From an uncultured Lachnospiraceae bacterium (GTDB lineage: Bacteria; Bacillota; Clostridia; Lachnospirales; Lachnospiraceae): a DNA stretch of 11,056 nucleotides. Below are positions 5,614 through 11,056 of this stretch, one piece after another (position 1 is the first letter of the stretch; each line of letters starts with the position of its first letter). The notes below the pieces were generated by a model, which ran no database searches, was not told the origin of the DNA, and was given only the letters and a program-made list of their open reading frames with translations. The stretch covers positions 1 through 11,056 of the forward strand of contig CACZOG010000014.1 of assembly GCA_902782715.1 (NCBI GenBank), in the 5' to 3' direction. The position numbers and the translations under genes were made by a program.

Positions 5614-7395
5614 ATGAAAATGAAGAAATTCATTGCACTCGGCATGGCTGGTATGCTTAGTGCGGCAACATTGGTTGGCTGTGACAGCGGTAACGGCGGC
5701 GGCGGAACAACTGGTGGAACAGTTACCGGTGGCGGTGACGGTGGAGATAATGGCGACGGCGGTGTCGTAGCAGCAGAAGACATTATCGACTTCACTATGT
5801 TCGCAGCAATGGAAGGTACCGAGCTTAACCCTAACAACGACATTCAGGAGATCATCGCTCAGAAGACAGGTGTTAGAGTTAAAGAAACTTGGCTTACAAA
5901 CCAGGAAGCTGGTGAAGCTATCGGTGCTATGATGGCATCAGGCGATATCCCTGATTTCATCGATGCTGGTAACAAGTTCACAGATATGTATGCAGCAGGT
6001 CTCCTTGTAGCTTGGGATCCTTACCTTGAGCAGTATCCTAACCTTAAGGAAATGTATACAGATGCTGAATGGGATCAGTTCCGTATGGCTGACGGTAAGA
6101 TTTACTGGGCTAACGTATTCAACAATACTTACGGCAAATCCAAAGCTACAGGTCATAACGACGAAGCTTTCTGGATTCAGGTAAGAGTTCTTGAAGAAGC
6201 TGGTTATCCCGACATCAATACACTTGATGAGTATTTCGATCTTATCGAAGATTACTACAAGAAACATCCTACATTCGTAGATCCTACAGGAACAGAGCTT
6301 CCTATTATCCCTTACACAGTACAGAGTGCTGACTGGAGATATTTCGGTCTCGAGAATCCCCCTCAGTTCCTCGATGGTTATCCTAACGACGGTTCTGTAA
6401 TCGTTGAAAGAGATACAGGTAAGGTTGTTGACTACAACACAACAGAAACAGCTAAGAAGTACTTCCAGAAGTTGAACGAAGAATACAATAAGGGAATTAT
6501 TGATTCTGAATTCGCTACACAGAACTGGGACCAGTACATTCAGAAACTTTCCAAGGGACAGGTTCTCGGTATCTGCGATCAGAACTGGGACTTCAACTAC
6601 GATGTTCAGCCCGCTCTTAAGAGTGCAGGTCTTGACGAACTCGGATGTGAGTACGTTCCTCTTGGACTTACAATGCCCGGTGTTACAGAAAACAGATGGC
6701 ATACATATGGTGATACACTTAACAACTCTTCAGGATGTGCAGTTACAACAGCTTGCTCAGATCCCGACAGAGCATTCAAGTTCTTAAGTGATATTCTTAA
6801 CCAGGATATTCATGATCTTCGTTACTGGGGTGTTGAAGGTGTTGACTACCTCGTAGATGAAGATGGTATGTACTACAGAACACAGGAAATGAGAGATCAG
6901 CAGAATGATCAGGCTTACAGAGCATCTCATATGTGTCCTTACTCATACATGCCTCAGTGGCTTGGAACAAGCCGTGATGGAAAGAACGCTATGCAGCCTC
7001 AGGAACAGGGTTCAGAATTCACAGCATCCTTCTCAGAGCCTCTTAAGAAGTGCTTCGAAGCATACAATGCTAACGGTTATCCTGATTTCATCGGTTCCGT
7101 TCAGGAAGAGAATACAGTATGGTTCCCTATGTGGTCATACTCTAACACAATGGGCGATACAACTACATACCTTGAAGATGCAGAAGACGGCAGCTACAGC
7201 GAGGGCGATCCTTGGCCTGCAGCTATCGCATGGCAGAAGATGGGTAACTGCAAGCACGAGTGGCTTCCTAAGGTTGTTTCCTCTAAAGACTTCGAGAAGA
7301 CATGGGCAGATTACATGAACGCATATGCAGCATGTAATCCTCAGGACTTCCTTGATGATATGCAGGGCGAAGTTAACAGACGTATGGGCAAGTAA
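5614..7395 (+). CDS. Extracellular sugar-binding lipoprotein of an LplA-type ABC transporter
   Basis: Substrate-binding subunit of a CUT1-type carbohydrate importer, anchored outside the membrane by lipidation. The signal peptide begins MKMKKF, has a hydrophobic core (about 6-20) and ends in lipobox LVGC with lipidated Cys23. A Gly/Thr/Asp-rich flexible linker (about 24-50) follows before the binding fold. ASGDIPDFID (108-117), WDPYLEQYPNLK (134-145) and many exposed aromatics (W155, W165, W187, W241) match the LplA/YtcQ group of extracellular solute-binding proteins family 1. At 593 residues it is somewhat longer than the roughly 500-550 usual for the group, partly through the linker. AGGAGG at 5601-5606, seven bases before the ATG, is ideal. 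Codon choice differs from its neighbours (Thr mostly ACA, many GCT and GGT), as expected for a very highly expressed protein. The substrate is probably an oligosaccharide, but which one is not shown. Confidence 0.93.
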   Translation: MKMKKFIALGMAGMLSAATLVGCDSGNGGGGTTGGTVTGGGDGGDNGDGGVVAAEDIIDFTMFAAMEGTELNPNNDIQEIIAQKTGVRVKETWLTNQEAGEAIGAMMASGDIPDFIDAGNKFTDMYAAGLLVAWDPYLEQYPNLKEMYTDAEWDQFRMADGKIYWANVFNNTYGKSKATGHNDEAFWIQVRVLEEAGYPDINTLDEYFDLIEDYYKKHPTFVDPTGTELPIIPYTVQSADWRYFGLENPPQFLDGYPNDGSVIVERDTGKVVDYNTTETAKKYFQKLNEEYNKGIIDSEFATQNWDQYIQKLSKGQVLGICDQNWDFNYDVQPALKSAGLDELGCEYVPLGLTMPGVTENRWHTYGDTLNNSSGCAVTTACSDPDRAFKFLSDILNQDIHDLRYWGVEGVDYLVDEDGMYYRTQEMRDQQNDQAYRASHMCPYSYMPQWLGTSRDGKNAMQPQEQGSEFTASFSEPLKKCFEAYNANGYPDFIGSVQEENTVWFPMWSYSNTMGDTTTYLEDAEDGSYSEGDPWPAAIAWQKMGNCKHEWLPKVVSSKDFEKTWADYMNAYAACNPQDFLDDMQGEVNRRMGK

Positions 7396-7432
7396 TTCAG
7401 CTTACGTTATCTAACTGAAATTAAATTAATTG

Positions 7433-7470
7433 TGGCAACCATGGTTGTAATATACTGTGGTTGCCATTTT
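7433..7470 (+). terminator. Intercistronic hairpin between binding protein and permease genes
   Basis: TGGCAACCA (7433-7441) pairs perfectly with TGGTTGCCA (7458-7466) around a 16-base loop and is followed by TTTT. The left arm also belongs to a second palindrome, CAACCATGGTTG (7436-7447), so two structures compete. With a short T run it is probably a leaky terminator or a 3'-end stabiliser that lets the binding protein be made in excess over the permeases, as is common in ABC importer operons. Confidence 0.65.
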
Positions 7471-7493
7471 AGAGAAAGGGAGGCACTTGACAA

Positions 7494-8657
7494 ATGACAA
7501 ATGACGCGGATCAGAATGTAAATGTTGAAAATCCGACTGAATTCGAGAGTGCAACAGATTATACGGAACAGACTGCAGAAAACGGGGAGACGGTGGTTGT
7601 AGTCGAAAGTCCGGCGCAGTCAACTGTATCGGATGAAGCTTTAAAGGCAATGGCTAAGAAAAAGAAGATATCCAAGGGCGAGATCAAAAGACAGGCAGTA
7701 TTGCTTATTTTCTCGTTTATCTTCGTTGTTTACGGAATCGTTTTCTATTATCTTCCTCTTGGCGGATGGATAATGGCATTCCAGCATTTTAAATTAAGAA
7801 AGAATTTCTTTGATTCTCTCTTCAATGCAAAATGGGTGTGGTTCAAAAAATTCCAGTTCATGTTTGAATTTGATGTTCTCACACGTGCGGTAGAAGAGAC
7901 GGGTTCGGTTTTCAAAGCACTTAAAACTTGGGTTGATAATGCGATGTTTATCCGTACCCTCAGAAATACTCTCGGAATGGGTATTTTAAATCTTGTATCT
8001 ACTTTTGTAATGGCTATCGTATTTGCCATTCTTCTTAATGAAGTAAAAAATAAATTAGGGAAAAAATTGGTTCAGACGATATCATACTTACCTCACTTCC
8101 TTTCATGGATCATCGTTACGGCAATCATCAGAGATACATTGTCGAACACAGGTATTATCAATGATATCTTAAGAGCATTTCATATTATACAGCAAGGCGA
8201 CAGTTACAATTTCTTCATGCACCCGGGGTGGTTCTGGCCGATAGTTGCGATTTCCAATGTATGGAAAGAGACCGGTTGGAACGCGATCATCTATCTTGCA
8301 GCTATTACCGCTATCGATCCCTGCCTCTATGAAGCAGCTGATATCGACGGTGCCGGAAGATTCGCTAAGATGAGATATATCACATTACCCGGTATTGCTC
8401 CTACGATCATCATCCTTTTGGTTATGAACATCGGTAACGTGCTTAATGCAGGTTTCGAAATTCAGTACCTCTTAGGAAACGGTATTGTACAGAAGGTTTC
8501 GCAGACAATTGATATCTACGTTCTTGAATGGGGTATCAGTAAGAGTGACTATTCACTCGGTACCGCTGCAGGTATGTTTAAGAGTGCGGTTTCGATCCTG
8601 TTGATCGTAATATCCAACAAGATCGTTAAGAAGACCGGTCACGGAAGTCTGTTCTAA
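7494..8657 (+). CDS. Sugar ABC transporter permease, LplB/YteP type
   Basis: One of two membrane subunits forming the translocation channel of a CUT1 carbohydrate importer, working with the binding protein encoded upstream. After an acidic, cytoplasmic N-terminal tail (about 1-55) and a lysine-rich patch come TM1 (about 66-86, ending YYLPLGGW, typical of LplB proteins) and further membrane segments at about 160-182, 200-215, 245-272 and 300-316, plus a last one near 358-377. The EAA loop that docks the ATPase is EAADIDGAGRFAKMRYITLPGI (280-301), with its conserved Gly287. At 387 residues it is longer than the usual 300-320, because of the N-terminal tail and extra residues around 105-150. ATG 7494 is the first in-frame start after a TGA at 7488. 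GGGAGG at 7478-7483 is 10 bases away. The start lies in a TGACAAA tandem repeat. Confidence 0.93.
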   Translation: MTNDADQNVNVENPTEFESATDYTEQTAENGETVVVVESPAQSTVSDEALKAMAKKKKISKGEIKRQAVLLIFSFIFVVYGIVFYYLPLGGWIMAFQHFKLRKNFFDSLFNAKWVWFKKFQFMFEFDVLTRAVEETGSVFKALKTWVDNAMFIRTLRNTLGMGILNLVSTFVMAIVFAILLNEVKNKLGKKLVQTISYLPHFLSWIIVTAIIRDTLSNTGIINDILRAFHIIQQGDSYNFFMHPGWFWPIVAISNVWKETGWNAIIYLAAITAIDPCLYEAADIDGAGRFAKMRYITLPGIAPTIIILLVMNIGNVLNAGFEIQYLLGNGIVQKVSQTIDIYVLEWGISKSDYSLGTAAGMFKSAVSILLIVISNKIVKKTGHGSLF

Positions 8658-8671
8658 GGAGGTAAGATAGT

Positions 8672-9673
8672 ATGAAATTGAAAAAAGACGAATTTGCCAT
8701 GAACTATGGCAACTCCCATGGAGACGGCAAAGAACTTACCCCTGATGAAATAAGAAGATTAAAAAGACTTGCCCGTAAAAAAACCATGAGAATGGACGGA
8801 GCAGGCTGGGCTTTCGTTATCTGCAACACGATCTTCCTTGTAATATTTACGGTAGTTACACTTTATCCCGTACTTAACACGGTTGCATACTCATTCAACG
8901 ACGGTCTTGATGCATTAAAGGGTGGTATTTATCTTTGGCCCAGAAAGTTTTCACTTGAAAGCTTTAAAACAGTATTAAATATCTACGGATTCGTAACCGG
9001 TGCTAAGATCACGGTTTTAAGAACGGTTATCGGTACATTGACATCGCTTCTTGCAAACGCACTTCTTGCATTTGTAATAAGCCGTAAGAGATTCCTCTTC
9101 AGATCCAGCCTTTCACTTTTCTGGATCATTACAATGTACGTTAACGGCGGTATGATCCCCGTAGTTGTACTTTACAAATATCTTGGACTTACAGGTTCAT
9201 TCTGGGTATACGTTATTCCCGGTATGATCAGTGCCTTCAACGTAATGGTACTCAGAACATACATGGAAGACCTTCCTGATGAACTTGAAGAATCGGCACA
9301 GCTTGACGGTGCAGGATATATAACGATCTTCGTTAAGATCATCTCACCTCTTTGTAAGCCGGTTTACGCAACCATCGCGTTGTTCGTTGCTGTATGGCAG
9401 TGGAACTCATGGTTTGATGCAATGCTTTATAACAGACTTAAACCTGAGTACACAACACTTCAGTACGAATTGATGAAACTTATGAGTTCCGTATCGCATC
9501 AAAGCGGAAATGCAGGATCTCATGCTACACAGGCTGCGGAAAGTGCACAGGTTACTTCCGTCAGCGTACGTTCGGCAGCATCGGTTGTAACAATGGTTCC
9601 CATTATCTGTGTATATCCTTTCTTACAGAGATACTTCGTAACCGGACTTACCATCGGTGGCGTAAAAGGTTAA
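8672..9673 (+). CDS. Sugar ABC transporter permease, LplC/YtcP type
   Basis: Second channel subunit of the importer. The 333 residues start with a charged cytoplasmic tail (1-43), TM1 (about 46-70, ending TLYPVLNTVAYSFND as in YtcP/LplC proteins), and further helices near 115-137, 147-168, 173-192, 227-245 and 303-318. The ATPase-docking EAA loop is EESAQLDGAGYITIFVKI (206-223). A Ser/Ala-rich stretch (272-305) before the last helix and the C-terminal GLTIGGVKG are typical of this family, so no truncation is suspected. AAGGAGG at 8656-8662 overlaps the stop codon of the previous permease, nine bases before ATG, showing tight co-expression. No nucleotide-binding subunit follows. Systems of this type often borrow a shared MsmX/UgpC-type ATPase encoded elsewhere (family knowledge). 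A terminator ends the operon 18 bases after the stop. Confidence 0.94.
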   Translation: MKLKKDEFAMNYGNSHGDGKELTPDEIRRLKRLARKKTMRMDGAGWAFVICNTIFLVIFTVVTLYPVLNTVAYSFNDGLDALKGGIYLWPRKFSLESFKTVLNIYGFVTGAKITVLRTVIGTLTSLLANALLAFVISRKRFLFRSSLSLFWIITMYVNGGMIPVVVLYKYLGLTGSFWVYVIPGMISAFNVMVLRTYMEDLPDELEESAQLDGAGYITIFVKIISPLCKPVYATIALFVAVWQWNSWFDAMLYNRLKPEYTTLQYELMKLMSSVSHQSGNAGSHATQAAESAQVTSVSVRSAASVVTMVPIICVYPFLQRYFVTGLTIGGVKG

Positions 9674-9691
9674 CCAAATTTCTACCTATAT

Positions 9692-9728
9692 AAAAAACCC
9701 GCTTCGATTCATTTGAAGCGGGTTTTTT
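9692..9728 (+). terminator. Intrinsic terminator of the transporter operon
   Basis: A perfect 14-bp stem, AAAAAACCCGCTTC (9692-9705) with GAAGCGGGTTTTTT (9715-9728), encloses a 9-base loop. The A and T arms make it look usable in both directions, but no gene faces it from the right, so its role here is to end the + strand transporter message. Confidence 0.92.
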
Positions 9729-9733
9729 AAAAC

Positions 9734-9761
9734 TTGTTCTTTTTGAAAATATTGGTATAAT
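9734..9761 (+). promoter_or_regulatory. Extended -10 promoter of the YesL-like gene
   Basis: TGGTATAAT (9753-9761) is a perfect -10 with the TGn extension. TTGTTC at 9734-9739 is a fair -35 at 16 bp spacing. A second TATAAT overlaps at 9761-9766. It lies directly behind the transporter terminator, so the downstream gene has its own transcript starting near 9768. Confidence 0.75.
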
Positions 9762-9778
9762 ATAATTTCGCAGATAAT

Positions 9779-9804
9779 AAAGCCGTTTTAAGGGCGGCTT
9801 TTTC
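9779..9804 (+). terminator. Leader hairpin of the YesL-like gene, possible attenuator
   Basis: AAAGCCG (9779-9785) pairs with CGGCTTT (9795-9801) around a 9-base loop, and the T run continues to 9803. It sits only about 11 bases into the predicted transcript and before the start codon, so it could be a weak early terminator, an RNA 5'-end stabiliser, or a leftover terminator of the upstream unit. No leader peptide is seen. Confidence 0.4.
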
Positions 9805-9830
9805 AAATAAATTTTGGCAGGTTTTTTAAG

Positions 9831-11056
9831 ATGAACATATTCAAATTTGACAGTCCCGTAATGAATTTCATAGGTAAGGTGGCGGATATGATAATACTCA
9901 ATATCCTCTGTCTTATATGCAGTATCCCGATCATTACTTTCGGTGCCGCATTTACCGCTAAATACTATGTGTCGATGAAGATTGTCAGAGGAGAAGAAGG
10001 TACTATCATAAAGCCTTATTTCAAGGCATTCGCCGAGAATTTCAAGCAGGCAACGATTGCCTGGCTTATCCAGCTGGCCGTTCTTGCTCTCGTGGTTATG
10101 GACTGGTTCTGGGTATTTAACAAGGGACTTTCGGATGTTCACACCATTTATCTTATCGCGATCGTGGTTCTTTCACTTATGTGGATATTCGTTACCATCA
10201 CGATCTTCCCTTTCTTTGCACGTTTCGAGATGACTCTTTTGGAAGCATTCAAAGGATCGATCATATTCTCATTCCTTTATTTCATTAAGCTCTTTCTTAT
10301 TGTTGCGCTTGAATTAATGACGTTCATCGCGTGCCTCTGGTACGGCGAATGGCTTCCTTTGATCCTGCTTTTCGGAACGACAACGGCATTTTACTTTTTG
10401 AATCTTACGCTTATAAAAGGATTTAAAAAGCTTGAAGCGGGAGTAGAAAAAAGAGAAGCTGAAGAAGCAGAGAAGAAAAAAGAGGAAGAAGAAAAAGAGG
10501 GTGCAAAAGAAGATTCAGAAGAGGAAGAAGAACCTCTTATCCTTCGTCCGGATGAGCATACCGTAAGCGGTAAGATCCAGGCAGAAAAAGAGACTATCAA
10601 AGCCCTTACTTTCAAAGAAAAACTCGTATTTTTCAAGGATTATTATCTCGGAAAAACGATCATTGTCGTAGTCGTTGCAATCTTTGCACTCTGGTTTTTA
10701 TACGACGCATTTATCGGCAAGAAGGATATTGTTTATTCCGGCGGACTCCTTTACTGTGAGGTTACCGATGAGGGAAGAGCACTCCTTACACACGATCTTT
10801 TAAACGAAATGGTTCCCATTACCGTTAAGCAGAAGAAGGAAGTCAATCTTTCGGATGACCTTTCCCTTGATTTTGTCGAGGGAGAGCATGAGGTTGTTGC
10901 GGATGCTTCACAGGATCAGATGCTTGCATCAATGATCATGATCGGTTCATATGATTATTTCTTCATTGATGCGAAACTCATAGACCATTATGAGCAGCTT
11001 GACTGTTATAAGGATCTGACGGAATATGTTGAACTTTACAACATATCCGAAGAAGA
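9831..11056 (+). CDS. YesL/DUF624-type membrane protein with extra C-terminal extracytoplasmic domain (partial at right edge)
   Basis: The frame runs open for 408 codons to the window end. Residues 1-200 form a YesL/DUF624-type domain: the opening FDSPVMNFIGKVADMIILNILCLICSIPIITFGAAFTAKYY is characteristic, with membrane segments near 18-40, 76-96, 106-130, 144-168 and 174-195. DUF624 proteins usually end about here (roughly 200-220 residues) and accompany LplABC-type sugar transporters, with no established biochemical role. In this protein a Glu/Lys-rich linker follows (about 202-234), then a soluble stretch, another helix (277-294) and a domain of at least 110 residues expected outside the membrane. 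SYDYFFIDAKLIDHYEQ and YKDLTEYV (373-400) loosely recall a solute-binding-protein fold, a tentative impression. The ribosome site (GGCAGG, 9816-9821) is modest. GTGs and TTGs upstream were not preferred, because ATG 9831 gives the family-typical N-terminus. Own promoter. Confidence 0.8.
   Translation, partial: MNIFKFDSPVMNFIGKVADMIILNILCLICSIPIITFGAAFTAKYYVSMKIVRGEEGTIIKPYFKAFAENFKQATIAWLIQLAVLALVVMDWFWVFNKGLSDVHTIYLIAIVVLSLMWIFVTITIFPFFARFEMTLLEAFKGSIIFSFLYFIKLFLIVALELMTFIACLWYGEWLPLILLFGTTTAFYFLNLTLIKGFKKLEAGVEKREAEEAEKKKEEEEKEGAKEDSEEEEEPLILRPDEHTVSGKIQAEKETIKALTFKEKLVFFKDYYLGKTIIVVVVAIFALWFLYDAFIGKKDIVYSGGLLYCEVTDEGRALLTHDLLNEMVPITVKQKKEVNLSDDLSLDFVEGEHEVVADASQDQMLASMIMIGSYDYFFIDAKLIDHYEQLDCYKDLTEYVELYNISEE

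Noticed and set aside
5938..6702. 254-residue antisense open frame within the binding-protein gene
   Set aside because: Long antisense openness is explained by the strong codon bias of the binding-protein gene; the translation is Cys/Val/Ile-rich without domain features.
6500..7318. Two + strand frames (95 and 137 residues) inside the binding-protein gene
   Set aside because: Out-of-frame readings of a gene with strong codon bias, rich in Ser/Thr/Leu and without a translation start signal.
9743..9766. TTGAAA at 9743-9748 as -35 for the YesL-like gene
   Set aside because: Only 7 or 12 bp from the two TATAAT boxes; TTGTTC at 9734 with the extended -10 fits better.
9648..10142. 164-residue antisense open frame opposite the YesL-like gene start
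   Set aside because: It lies over the terminator, promoter and DUF624-encoding region. Its product is compositionally odd and has no recognisable motif or ribosome site; the + strand frame gives a clear family match.

Overview
The window looks like chromosomal DNA of a low-to-mid GC anaerobic Firmicute, most likely a Lachnospiraceae member of the Butyrivibrio type. This is inferred from the gene set (YesM/YesN two-component pair, LplA/LplB/LplC-type sugar transporter, YesL/DUF624 membrane protein), strong AGGAGG-type ribosome sites, AGA-rich arginine usage and U-rich intrinsic terminators. No 16S or other marker gene is present, so the assignment is tentative. Every recognised gene is on the + strand. 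I saw no tRNA, rRNA, CRISPR or insertion sequence.

Layout: (1) Bases 2-82 are the last 26 codons of an unidentified upstream gene, closed by an intrinsic terminator at 104-137. (2) Bases 277-5436 form a tight four-gene unit: a YesM-type sensor kinase, a YesN-type response regulator with a C-terminal AraC helix-turn-helix, a PseF/NeuA-type nonulosonic acid cytidylyltransferase, and a bacterial sialyltransferase-like glycosyltransferase. A terminator at 5470-5518 follows. (3) Bases 5614-9673 encode a carbohydrate ABC importer: a lipoprotein substrate-binding protein, then two permeases. A hairpin separates the binding protein from the permeases, and a terminator lies at 9692-9728. No ATPase gene is present. 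(4) From 9831 to the window edge runs a YesL/DUF624-type membrane protein with its own extended -10 promoter. It carries an extra acidic linker, an extra transmembrane helix and a second domain, and is cut off by the window end.

How it fits together: in the standard Firmicutes arrangement a YesM/YesN pair senses an extracellular carbohydrate and switches on the adjacent importer. The regulatory gap at 5437-5613 supports this. It has an 11-bp direct repeat spaced 22 bp (two helical turns) that reaches the poor -35 box of the importer promoter, as expected for an AraC-type activator. The unusual part is the pair of glycan genes between regulator and importer. One would make a CMP-activated nine-carbon sugar acid and the other would transfer it, so cell-surface sialic/pseudaminic-type decoration appears to be co-transcribed with a carbohydrate-sensing system. 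The genes that synthesise the sugar acid are not in the window.
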